Assembly: GCA_947372005.1 (NCBI GenBank)
Contig: CANBRV010000041.1
Span: forward strand, 1-12,406
Source of the DNA: Comamonadaceae bacterium
Lineage (GTDB): Bacteria > Pseudomonadota > Gammaproteobacteria > Burkholderiales > Burkholderiaceae_C
Direction: 5' to 3'
DNA: 12,406 bases
Part shown: positions 6,442-12,406 of the stretch, in pieces
Layout: the number at the start of each line of letters is the position of its first letter
How positions within the stretch are numbered: position 1 is the stretch's first letter
The notes under the pieces: model-generated
What the model was told of the DNA's origin: nothing
Databases searched by the model: none
The model's input: only the letters and a program-made list of their open reading frames with translations
Position numbers and translations under genes: made by a program

Positions 6442-6753
6442 ATGTCAGATCCTATGCGCATCAGAGCCGCCGTTTTAGGCGATAAAACAACTGTCCGTGC
6501 CTTGATTAGCCACGAAATGGAGAGCGGTCAACGCAAAGATGCTGCGGGTAAAACCGTGCCAGCCTGGTATATCCAAAGTATCAGCGCAACCCATAACGGA
6601 CGCACTGTTATGAACGCCCAATGGGGTACTTCGGTATCAAAAAATCCGTTTGTCCAGTTCAGCTTTAAAGGCGGAAAATCGGGTGATGAAATTGCGGTAA
6701 CTTGGATTGATAACAAGGGCGATAAGCGAACCGACAAAGCTGCTATCTCCTAA
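6442..6753 (+). CDS. soxZ: SoxZ, partner subunit of the SoxYZ carrier
   Basis: 103 residues, the normal length, with no signal peptide; SoxZ is exported bound to SoxY by the SoxY Tat signal. Family features are SDPMRIRA at the N-terminus, HEMESGQRKD near residues 24-33, and the VQFSFKGGKSGDEIAVTWIDNKGD segment of the Ig-like fold in the second half. It has no cysteine, as expected, since the sulfur is carried only on SoxY. AAGGA lies about 7 bases before the ATG. The role is structural: it shapes the docking surface by which SoxAX, SoxB and SoxCD recognise the carrier. Confidence 0.97.
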   Translation: MSDPMRIRAAVLGDKTTVRALISHEMESGQRKDAAGKTVPAWYIQSISATHNGRTVMNAQWGTSVSKNPFVQFSFKGGKSGDEIAVTWIDNKGDKRTDKAAIS

Positions 6754-6770
6754 TTTTTAAGGAAACGATC

Positions 6771-7100
6771 ATGCGCATGAAGAAAATAATCACAGCGGCT
6801 GGTTTGCTTGGATGCGGACTAGTGGGAAGTTTGGTAGCCAATGCACAAGAGTCCAAGGAGGCTCTTTATACGAAAAGTTTGGCTGCTACCTGTGCGAATT
6901 GTCATGGTACTAACGGCAAAGTGGCTAGTGGCTCACCTGTTGCTGGTTTAGCAGGCTTGCCAGCCGACTATATTGTTTCGCAAATGAAAGCGTTTAAGTC
7001 AGGTGCTCGCCCTGCAACAGTGATGCATCAACTAGCTAAGGGCTTCAGTGATGCGCAGATTGACCAAATGGCGGCCTACTTTGCTGCACAGAAAAAATAA
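6771..7100 (+). CDS. fccA: Monoheme cytochrome c, probable cytochrome subunit of flavocytochrome c sulfide dehydrogenase
   Basis: 109 residues with a Sec signal (residues 1-25, ending ANA) and one heme site CANCHG (C41, C44, H45). The C-terminal PATVMHQLAKGFSDAQIDQMAAYFA gives M85 as the likely sixth ligand and resembles the short FccA subunits of monoheme flavocytochrome c. It lies 12 bases before the flavoprotein gene, so together they should form the periplasmic sulfide dehydrogenase: sulfide reduces FAD, and this heme passes the electrons on. Many sox operons carry a diheme SoxE at this position; only one heme site is present here, so the name fccA is used in place of soxE. AAGGAA precedes the ATG at 6771; an ATG two codons in is possible. 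It could also act as a free c553-like carrier. Confidence 0.88.
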   Translation: MRMKKIITAAGLLGCGLVGSLVANAQESKEALYTKSLAATCANCHGTNGKVASGSPVAGLAGLPADYIVSQMKAFKSGARPATVMHQLAKGFSDAQIDQMAAYFAAQKK

Positions 7101-7112
7101 GGAATTAGGGCT

Positions 7113-8402
7113 ATGAATCACATTTCAAATCGTCGCTCCTTTTTGCAATCTTCCGCAGCCCTTTCGCTGCTGGGTCTTGGCGCATGTGCGACAACAGTCT
7201 CAATACCAGCCAAAGCGCAAGTCGTGGTGATTGGCGGCGGCTATGGCGGCGCAACGGCTGCTAAATATGTGCGACTGCTCTCAGACAACAAAATTAGCGT
7301 TGTACTGATTGAGCCGAACGAGGCTTTTATTTCTTGCCCAATCTCTAATTTGGTTGTCGCGGGTAGCAAGCAAATCAATGAAATAACAACTTCATACGAA
7401 GGCCTTGGCAAAAACCACGGCATTACGGTCGTGCGTGATATGGCGCAAAGCATTGATTCCACTAAAAAAATGGTCACGTTGGCTAATGGTGGAACGATTG
7501 CATACGACAAACTGGTTGTTTCGCCAGGTATTGACATGATGTTTGCCTCGATTGAAGGTTATCAAGCTGCACATGGTGCAGGGCAGGTCGTGCATGCTTG
7601 GAAAGCTGGCGCCGAGACGGTTGCCCTGCGTAAGCAGTTAGAGGCAATGCCTGACGGCGGAACATTCGCGATCACCATTCCTGTTGCGCCATTCCGTTGC
7701 CCGCCTGGACCCTATGAGCGAGCTTCGGTTGTCGCGAATTACTTTAAGCAATTTAAGCCCAAGTCAAAGGTGTTGGTTTTAGATGGCAATCCTGATGTAA
7801 TCTCTAAAGGCGCGCTTTTCAAAAAGGTTTGGGCAGAGCAGTACAAAGGCATCCTTGAGTACCGAGGCGATCACAAGGCAACAGCGGTGGATGGCAAAAC
7901 TGGAACTATTAAATTTGAAGTGCAAGATGATGTGAAAGCAAGCGTGGTTAATGCCCTACCTTCTATGCGTGCAGGCTTGATTGCGGTTAATTCTGGACTA
8001 GCTAATGTTGCCAATGGTCGCTGGTGCGGCGTGAACTATCAAACCTTTGAATCAACGGCTGCTAAAGATGTGTTCGTGATTGGTGACTCTATTCAAGTTG
8101 CGCCTTTGATGCCTAAGAGTGGGCACATGGCTAACAATCATGCAAAAGTTGCGGCTGCCGCGATTGTTGCGCAGCTGGCAGGGTGGGAGGTGAATGCCAG
8201 CCCATTGCTAACCAATACCTGCTATAGCTTTGTGAACGACAAAGAGGTCATCCACGTGGCAAGTGTTCATGAATATGTTCCAGCTGAAAAAACGTTCAAA
8301 ACAATTGCAGGTTCGGGTGGACTCAGCGCAAGTCCGTCAACATTAGAAGCCCAGTATGCTATGAATTGGGCAAATAATATTTGGGCAGATACGCTGACCT
8401 AA
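7113..8402 (+). CDS. soxF: SoxF/FccB, flavoprotein subunit of flavocytochrome c sulfide dehydrogenase
   Basis: 429 residues. A twin-arginine signal (NRRSFLQSS, R7-R8) precedes the FAD-binding Rossmann motif IGGGYGG at 40-46. C75 in FISCPIS matches the cysteine that binds FAD covalently in Allochromatium FccB. C196 (PFRCPPGP) and C370 (NTCYS) match the redox-active disulfide that attacks sulfide. The C-terminal segment EAQYAMNWANNIWADT is also typical of the family. The enzyme oxidises sulfide to polysulfide or sulfur in the periplasm. An LGAC sequence (C25) inside the signal could act as a lipobox, which would tether the protein to the membrane; cleavage after AKA (35) is the other option, though it would leave almost no residues before the first FAD strand. 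AAGGA lies 9 bases before the ATG. Confidence 0.95.
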   Translation: MNHISNRRSFLQSSAALSLLGLGACATTVSIPAKAQVVVIGGGYGGATAAKYVRLLSDNKISVVLIEPNEAFISCPISNLVVAGSKQINEITTSYEGLGKNHGITVVRDMAQSIDSTKKMVTLANGGTIAYDKLVVSPGIDMMFASIEGYQAAHGAGQVVHAWKAGAETVALRKQLEAMPDGGTFAITIPVAPFRCPPGPYERASVVANYFKQFKPKSKVLVLDGNPDVISKGALFKKVWAEQYKGILEYRGDHKATAVDGKTGTIKFEVQDDVKASVVNALPSMRAGLIAVNSGLANVANGRWCGVNYQTFESTAAKDVFVIGDSIQVAPLMPKSGHMANNHAKVAAAAIVAQLAGWEVNASPLLTNTCYSFVNDKEVIHVASVHEYVPAEKTFKTIAGSGGLSASPSTLEAQYAMNWANNIWADTLT

Positions 8403-8425
8403 TGTCAGATTTATAAAGGCATGCC

Positions 8426-9250
8426 ATGAAAAAATTATCCGCATTTGTTTTAATGTCAGCGCTTGGCGCAGCCTTATCCAGCTTGACTTTTCAAGCATTA
8501 GCACAGAAGTCCTCCGCTGACGCGATTGCTGAATACCGCGCGGCTTTGCAAGATGGCAATCCTGCTGACTTAAATGCCGCACGCGGAGAAGCACTTTGGC
8601 GGACAGCGCGAGGGCCCAGCAATGTATCGCTAGAGCAGTGCGATTTGGGTTTAGGTGCTGGTAAGGTCAAAGGCGCGGTGACTAAGTTGCCACGCTATTT
8701 CATTGACGCTAAGCGTGTTATGGATTTGGAGTCTCGTCTTGTGCACTGCATGGTGACACTACAAGGCTTTAAGGCAGACGAGTTCACGACCAAAACAGCT
8801 TTTTCTGGTGAAGGGCAACGAGCCACCGTGATTGAGGATTTGGTAGCCTACATTTACGATGAATCACGTGATATGCCGATTAGCGTGCCGCAAGGTCACA
8901 AGGAAGAGAAAGCTGCATATGCACGTGGCAAAAAAATCTTCTTCTTTAAAGGCGGTCCATACGATTTTTCTTGCGCGTCGTGCCACAGCCAAGATGACAA
9001 GCGCATCCGCTTGCAAGACTTACCCAATTTGACAAAGCCAGAACCTGCCAAGGCTGCGTTTGCGCAGTGGCCGGCCTACCGAGTGAGCCAGGGTGCACTG
9101 CGCACGATGCAATGGCGTCTGTATGACTGTTTTCGCCAGCAGCGTTTCCCCGAGCTGCAATACCTGAGCCAAACATCGATTGACCTCACTACCTTTTTAG
9201 GCGTGAATGCCAATGGCGGCAAGATGGCTGCGCCAGCCATCAAGCGCTAA
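8426..9250 (+). CDS. soxA: SoxA, monoheme cytochrome subunit of the SoxAX thiosulfate-loading enzyme
   Basis: 274 residues with a Sec signal (1-26, ending ALA). SoxAX joins thiosulfate to the SoxY cysteine oxidatively. The C-terminal heme site is CASCH (C183, C186, H187). C235 in YDCFRQQRFPE is the active-site cysteine, seen as a persulfide heme ligand in known structures. The N-terminal heme site of diheme SoxA proteins is missing; C72 and C108 remain and probably form the disulfide known from the monoheme class. AAAGG stands 6 bases before the ATG at 8426. The order soxA then soxX differs from clusters that begin soxXYZAB. Sequence and neighbours leave little doubt. Confidence 0.96.
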   Translation: MKKLSAFVLMSALGAALSSLTFQALAQKSSADAIAEYRAALQDGNPADLNAARGEALWRTARGPSNVSLEQCDLGLGAGKVKGAVTKLPRYFIDAKRVMDLESRLVHCMVTLQGFKADEFTTKTAFSGEGQRATVIEDLVAYIYDESRDMPISVPQGHKEEKAAYARGKKIFFFKGGPYDFSCASCHSQDDKRIRLQDLPNLTKPEPAKAAFAQWPAYRVSQGALRTMQWRLYDCFRQQRFPELQYLSQTSIDLTTFLGVNANGGKMAAPAIKR

Positions 9251-9274
9251 TTAACTTAGAGGGAAATCACAATC

Positions 9275-9916
9275 ATGATGAAATTAATCTTAGCGCTAAG
9301 CCTTATGCTGACAGGGTTGTCAGCTTATTCACAAGCAGCGAAGGCACCATCTAATAAAGAAATTGTGGCTAATCTAAAAGCTTCGTTTAGCGAGCGTGGC
9401 GCAGCTAAGTTGGACAGACTTGATCAAACCGACTTGCAAAAAACTTGTTCGCAAGCGGCAGAGTCAGGTAAGCCACTGCCAGTCAAAGTGAAAGCCAGCA
9501 TAGAGAAAAAGGTGCTTGCCAGTATTCCCTACCCAGCAGATGGCGTGTATTTGGGTGACTGGAAGGAGGGCGAAAAAATTGCCCAAAACGGTCGAGGTCT
9601 TCAATTTAGTGATGCGGTTGGATCTGCCAACGGTGCCAATTGCTATGCTTGTCATCAGCTCACACCGACAGAGATTAGCTTTGGAAATCAAGGTCCTAGT
9701 TTGCTCAAGTATGGCGCCTTGCGCGGCGTGAAAGATCCCGCCAACAAAGACTCGGAAGCGATTGTTAAGTACACATGGGCGCGGATTTGGAATACACATG
9801 CATTCAATGCTTGCAATGGGATGCCGCGATTTGGCGATGCGGGTATCCTCACGCCAACTCAAATTAAAGACGTGATGGCGCTGCTGTTAGACCCTGCCTC
9901 TCCAGTTAACAAGTAA
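9275..9916 (+). CDS. soxX: SoxX, cytochrome c subunit of SoxAX
   Basis: 213 residues, at the long end for SoxX because about 90 residues precede the cytochrome core. A Sec signal ends near residue 21 (YSQA). The heme site is CYACH (C123, C126, H127), followed by GNQGPSLLKYG, and NGMPRFG gives M183 as axial ligand, all standard for SoxX. C58 in the extension and C180 beside the methionine could pair, as reported for some SoxX proteins of the extended class; this is inference. AGAGGGA precedes the ATG at 9275; a second ATG is the next codon. It is the last gene of the soxR-soxX unit, since a strong terminator begins 10 bases after its stop. Confidence 0.96.
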   Translation: MMKLILALSLMLTGLSAYSQAAKAPSNKEIVANLKASFSERGAAKLDRLDQTDLQKTCSQAAESGKPLPVKVKASIEKKVLASIPYPADGVYLGDWKEGEKIAQNGRGLQFSDAVGSANGANCYACHQLTPTEISFGNQGPSLLKYGALRGVKDPANKDSEAIVKYTWARIWNTHAFNACNGMPRFGDAGILTPTQIKDVMALLLDPASPVNK

Positions 9917-9926
9917 CTCTTCTAAG

Positions 9927-9960
9927 AGCCGATTTGTTCTCGAAAACAAGTCGGCTTTTT
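9927..9960 (+). terminator. Rho-independent terminator after soxX
   Basis: A 12-bp stem, AGCCGATTTGTT (9927-9938) against AACAAGTCGGCT (9945-9956), has one G-U wobble and a 6-base loop CTCGAA. The last stem T starts a run of five T (9956-9960), followed by ACC and a second T-rich stretch. It ends the soxR-soxX transcript and separates it from soxB. Confidence 0.92.
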
Positions 9961-9970
9961 ACCTTTTTAA

Positions 9971-9990
9971 ATATCAGTTGGTGCTTATAT
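9971..9990. promoter_or_regulatory. Putative SoxR operator, site 3 (soxB)
   Basis: ATATCAG (9971-9977) and CTTATAT (9984-9990) have arms identical to those of site 2, with a 6-base centre; 17 of 20 bases agree. The last two bases are the A and T of the soxB start codon. Lying just after a terminator, it implies that soxB has its own SoxR-controlled promoter. A TTTTTAAATAT stretch at 9964-9974 could supply a -10 box, which would put the transcript start within a few bases of the ATG; this part is a guess. Confidence 0.6.
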
Positions 9991-11725
9991 GAATCTCTCT
10001 CGCCGTGAATTTAGCTCCGTACTTACGGCTGCTGCTGTTGCAGGTTTTTCGTTTACTAGCGAAACCTCCGCACAAGAGGCCAAGCGTTTGTATGACGTGC
10101 CAAAGCGTGGCAATGTGCATTTACTACACATGACTGATTGCCACGCGCAGCTTTTGCCGATTTATTTTCGCGAGCCAAATATCAATATCGGTGTGGCAGG
10201 TATGACTGGGCGTGTCCCGCATTTGGTGGGCGAGCATTTGTTGAAGTACGCAAGCCTTGCGGCGGGCAGTGCAGGGGCGCATGCGCATACTTATCTTGAT
10301 TTTGAACGCAATGCGCAGCAGTACGGCAAAGTCGGTGGTTTTGCGCATATGGCTACTTTGGTCAAGCAACTGAAAGCGTCGCGTAGCGGTGCACTGCTGC
10401 TTGACGGCGGAGATACATGGCAAGGCAGTGCCACTTCGCTTTGGACAAATGCGCAAGACATGGTGGAGGCAGCCAAGCTGCTCGGCGTGGATGTGATGAC
10501 GGCGCACTGGGAGTTCACTTATGGCGAGAAGCGAATGCTAGAAATCATAGAAAAAGATTTCGCCAAAACCAGCACATTCAAAGGCATTGATTTCATCGCA
10601 CAAAACGTCAAAACCAAAGACTTTGATGATCCTGTGTTTAAACCGTATGTCATGAAGGAAATGAATGGCGTGACGTTTGCCATCATCGGGCAGGCTTTTC
10701 CGTACACACCGATTGCCAATCCTGGTTGGCAAGTACCCAACTGGACGTTTGGCATTCAAGATCAAGAGCTGCAAAAGCAAGTCAATGAAGCACGCGCCAA
10801 GGGCGCGCAGGCTGTGGTACTACTCAGCCATAACGGCATGGATGTTGATTTGAAATTGGCAACGCGCGTGACGGGAATTGACGCAATTTTGGGGGGGCAT
10901 ACACACGATGGCGTTCCTGTGCCGACGATGGTGAAAAATGCGGGAGGTCAAACGCTAGTGACCAATGCAGGCAGCAATGGCAAATTTTTAGGCGTGCTGG
11001 ATTTAGATGTCAGGGACAAAAAAGTCGTCGCTGTTCATTACAAGTTGCTGCCCATTTTTGCCAATTTTTTACCTGCTGATAAAGAGATGGATGCGCTCAT
11101 AGAAAAGCTAAGGAGGCCTTATCTAGCAAGGCTTACTGAGCCATTGGCTGTGACGGATGGCTTGCTCTACCGCCGTAGCAACTTCAACGGCACATTTGAT
11201 CAATTGATTTTGAATGCGTTGATGGATGTGCGCGGGGCCGAAATTGCGTTTTCGCCAGGATTCCGCTGGGGTACATCGCTTTTGTCAGGGCAGACGATTA
11301 CGCGCGAGCATGTGATGGATCAAACCGCAATTACGTACCCGTGGACGACGCTCACAGACATGACGGGCGAGACGATTAAAAATGTGCTCGAAGACGTGGC
11401 AGACAACCTCTTTAACCCTGATCCGTATTACCAGCAAGGTGGGGATATGGTTCGCACAGGAGGCTTGCAGTACACGATGGATCCGAGCGCCAAACTGGGT
11501 TCACGCATCTCGGACATGCGGCTTGGAGGCAAACCGATCAATGCTGATAAGGCTTATAAAGTGGCGGGCTGGGCTCCTGTGCAAGAGGTCAGCAAAAATG
11601 CTGGGCCGCCAGTTTGGGATGTCGTCGAGACATGGCTTAAGGATAAAAAAATGATTCCTGCAATCAAGCCTAATATGCCTTTGCTTAAAGGCGTGGATGG
11701 CAATATTGGTTACGTTGCTTTTTAA
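9989..11725 (+). CDS. soxB: SoxB, dimanganese sulfate thiohydrolase
   Basis: 578 residues. SoxB hydrolyses the sulfonate from SoxY-bound thiosulfate and releases sulfate. It belongs to the 5'-nucleotidase/metallophosphoesterase family. A twin-arginine signal (LSRREF, R5-R6) followed by a hydrophobic stretch to about residue 28 fixes the start at 9989. Metal-site motifs are TDCHAQ (D50, H52), GGDTWQGS (D142) and GGHTHD (H304, H306), and the SoxB-specific HWEFTYGE is present. The 5'-nucleotidase C-terminal domain covers about 370-560. No ribosome binding site is visible before the ATG; the operator occupies that place, so initiation may be leaderless. It forms its own transcription unit after the soxX terminator. 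An IS remnant begins seven bases after its stop, and no terminator of its own is seen. Confidence 0.97.
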   Translation: MNLSRREFSSVLTAAAVAGFSFTSETSAQEAKRLYDVPKRGNVHLLHMTDCHAQLLPIYFREPNINIGVAGMTGRVPHLVGEHLLKYASLAAGSAGAHAHTYLDFERNAQQYGKVGGFAHMATLVKQLKASRSGALLLDGGDTWQGSATSLWTNAQDMVEAAKLLGVDVMTAHWEFTYGEKRMLEIIEKDFAKTSTFKGIDFIAQNVKTKDFDDPVFKPYVMKEMNGVTFAIIGQAFPYTPIANPGWQVPNWTFGIQDQELQKQVNEARAKGAQAVVLLSHNGMDVDLKLATRVTGIDAILGGHTHDGVPVPTMVKNAGGQTLVTNAGSNGKFLGVLDLDVRDKKVVAVHYKLLPIFANFLPADKEMDALIEKLRRPYLARLTEPLAVTDGLLYRRSNFNGTFDQLILNALMDVRGAEIAFSPGFRWGTSLLSGQTITREHVMDQTAITYPWTTLTDMTGETIKNVLEDVADNLFNPDPYYQQGGDMVRTGGLQYTMDPSAKLGSRISDMRLGGKPINADKAYKVAGWAPVQEVSKNAGPPVWDVVETWLKDKKMIPAIKPNMPLLKGVDGNIGYVAF

Positions 11726-11732
11726 TTTAGAT

Positions 11733-12133
11733 GGTAATCCCCCGCAAATTAATAACAGTTAAAAGTAGAGATTTCCAAGCCTGACCCGCTTTTGGTGCCA
11801 GAGCGTCCAAATACCTGTTGGTCAATGGATTTCATGCATGACCATCTCACAGACGGCAGAAGCTACCGCAGCCTCAACGTCATTGACGACTTCAGCAGAG
11901 CACTTTTATGCACAGAGATTGATTGTTCGCTGCCTAGCGTGCGAGTCACACGGGCGCGGCATCAAACTCATGTTCATCCAACCAGGCAATCCACAGCAAA
12001 ACGCGTACATCGAGCGGTTTAACAGGACGATGCGCTATGAGCTGCTCAGCCCTAATTTGTTTGGCAATATCGAGTAAGTGCAGTGGGCGTATGCCCTCTA
12101 CTTTGACGTGTCGTTAATAAAGGGGGGATTACC
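11733..12133 (+). mobile_element. IS3-family remnant with intact ends, internally deleted
   Basis: The ends are inverted repeats: GGTAATCCCCC at 11733-11743 and GGGGGATTACC at 12123-12133, and a TTAATAAC-like stretch just inside (11750-11757) has a partial match at the right end. AGAT flanks both sides (11729-11732 and 12134-12137), a 4-bp target duplication within the IS3-family range. One extra T/A pair can be assigned either to the repeats or to the duplication. Only about 400 bp lie between the ends, against 1.2-1.5 kb for a complete element. The inside holds transposase fragments in two frames. It is immobile on its own but could be moved in trans. Confidence 0.8.
11776..12077 (+). pseudogene. 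Fragments of IS3-family transposase OrfB (rve/DDE integrase core)
   Basis: Two pieces of the integrase core are joined out of frame. The first, from about 11776 (KPDPLLVPERPN, CWSMDFMHDHLTDGRSYR, NVIDDFSRALLCTEIDCSLPSVRV), ends near 11950. The second, from about 11936 (HGRGIKLMFIQPGNPQQN, YIERFNRTMRYELL), runs to the TAA at 12075-12077. The first catalytic aspartate (in WSMDF) and the final glutamate (in YIERF) remain, but the segment with the middle aspartate (normally CDNGPE) is deleted and the reading frame changes at the junction. The N-terminal region, OrfA and the C-terminal tail are also missing. No functional enzyme can be made. Confidence 0.85.
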
Positions 12134-12204
12134 AGATAAAAGCACACAAGAAAAAGCCCACCAAACAGGCTGTGTAAAAAGTCTGTGAACGGGTAGACGA
12201 AATG

Positions 12205-12237
12205 AGCCTCTTGAACGTTAAGTTCAGGAGGCTTTTT
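12205..12237 (+). terminator. Hairpin with T-run upstream of the IS1182-like transposase
   Basis: The stem AGCCTCTTGAAC (12205-12216) pairs with GTTCAGGAGGCT (12222-12233) with one wobble and a GTTAA loop, and TTTTT (12233-12237) follows. It lies inside the IS end, 15 bases before the transposase ATG. It could stop outside transcription from entering the transposase, a known strategy of insertion sequences, and would also terminate soxB read-through. Confidence 0.7.
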
Positions 12238-12251
12238 CATTGGGGGATCAA

Positions 12252-12406
12252 ATGAGACACAAACACGGTGAGAGTCGGGAGCAAGTCACTTTGTTTCCGA
12301 TCATGTTGGATGAGCTGGTAGGTAGCGACTCACTCGTTCGGGTTATTGATGCTTGGGTTGAATCGCTCGATTTGAAGGCGCTAGGCTTTGACAAGGTTCA
12401 GGCCAG
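12252..12406 (+). CDS. IS1182-family transposase, N-terminal part (3' partial)
   Basis: The 51 complete codons from the ATG at 12252 read MRHKHGESREQVTLFPIML, then DELVGSDSLVRVIDAWVESL and DLKALGFDKVQA, after which the window ends. The pattern G-x-x-R-x-Q-x-x-LFP, D(E)-x-V, VRVIDA-(W/F)-V-x-SLDL-x-x-LGF is the usual start of IS1182 (IS5-like, DUF772) transposases, which cut and paste DNA with a DDE domain located further on. GGGGA stands about 5 bases before the ATG. The catalytic part is not visible, so intactness cannot be judged. Confidence 0.85.
   Translation, partial: MRHKHGESREQVTLFPIMLDELVGSDSLVRVIDAWVESLDLKALGFDKVQA

Larger units (their letters stand above)
12169..12406 (+). mobile_element. 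Left end of an IS1182-like insertion sequence (truncated by window edge)
   Basis: The element is recognised from the transposase start at 12252. The sequence before it, beginning near GGCTGTGTAAAAAG at 12169, looks like an IS end, but the right end is outside the window, so the exact boundary and inverted repeat cannot be fixed. It lies about 35 bases beyond the IS3 remnant, so this spot next to soxB has taken at least two insertions. Confidence 0.55.

Noticed and set aside
9464..9862. 132-residue minus-strand open frame within soxX
   Set aside because: It is antisense to soxX, which has a full heme site and conserved motifs.
12052..12240. 62-residue minus-strand open frame across the two insertion elements
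   Set aside because: It spans the IS3 remnant end and the IS1182-like hairpin, and contains no known protein motif.
1..12406. CRISPR array, tRNA or rRNA
   Set aside because: No regularly spaced direct repeats and no cloverleaf or rRNA signature were seen by eye on either strand.

Overview
This window carries a sulfur-oxidation (Sox) island from a proteobacterium. The proteins look like those of freshwater Burkholderiales (Betaproteobacteria), and the base composition is moderate, slightly AT-rich. The genus is inferred from general protein flavour, not from a marker gene.

Left part (2-3029). The tail of a CcdA-like membrane protein faces a short secreted class I cytochrome c that has its own operator. 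Next comes a tightly packed minus-strand accessory operon, in transcription order: a PsiE-like membrane protein, a CopZ-type Zn/[2Fe-2S] cysteine-rich protein, a single-domain rhodanese broken by one missing base, a DUF4395 membrane protein with CxxC, and a DUF4149 membrane protein. The last three are chained by 4-bp stop/start overlaps (ATGA, GTGA). Together they suggest sulfane-sulfur or thiol handling at the membrane, but no function is established.

Centre (3084-9916). The divergent plus-strand operon is soxR (ArsR-family, two cysteines), soxC, soxD, soxY, soxZ, a monoheme cytochrome (fccA-like), soxF (flavocytochrome c sulfide dehydrogenase flavoprotein), soxA (monoheme type) and soxX. 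It ends in a strong Rho-independent terminator. soxB (9989-11725) follows as a separate unit with its own operator. SoxAX loads thiosulfate onto the SoxY Cys arm of SoxYZ, SoxB hydrolyses off sulfate, SoxCD oxidises the remaining sulfane, and FccA/SoxF oxidises sulfide. Because SoxCD is present, complete oxidation to sulfate without sulfur globules is predicted.

Regulation. A 20-bp imperfect palindrome, ATAT(A/C)AG-N6-CTTATAT, occurs three times: before the stand-alone cytochrome (502-521), in the psiE-like/soxR divergent region (3044-3063), and at the soxB start (9971-9990). I find no other full copy. It is the best candidate for the SoxR operator and implies one regulon covering both strands.

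Right end (11726-12406). Seven bases after the soxB stop lies a dead, internally deleted IS3-family remnant of about 400 bp with intact terminal inverted repeats and an AGAT flanking duplication. It is followed by the 5' end of an IS1182-like transposase, preceded by a hairpin/T-run and running off the window. No tRNA, rRNA or CRISPR array was seen.
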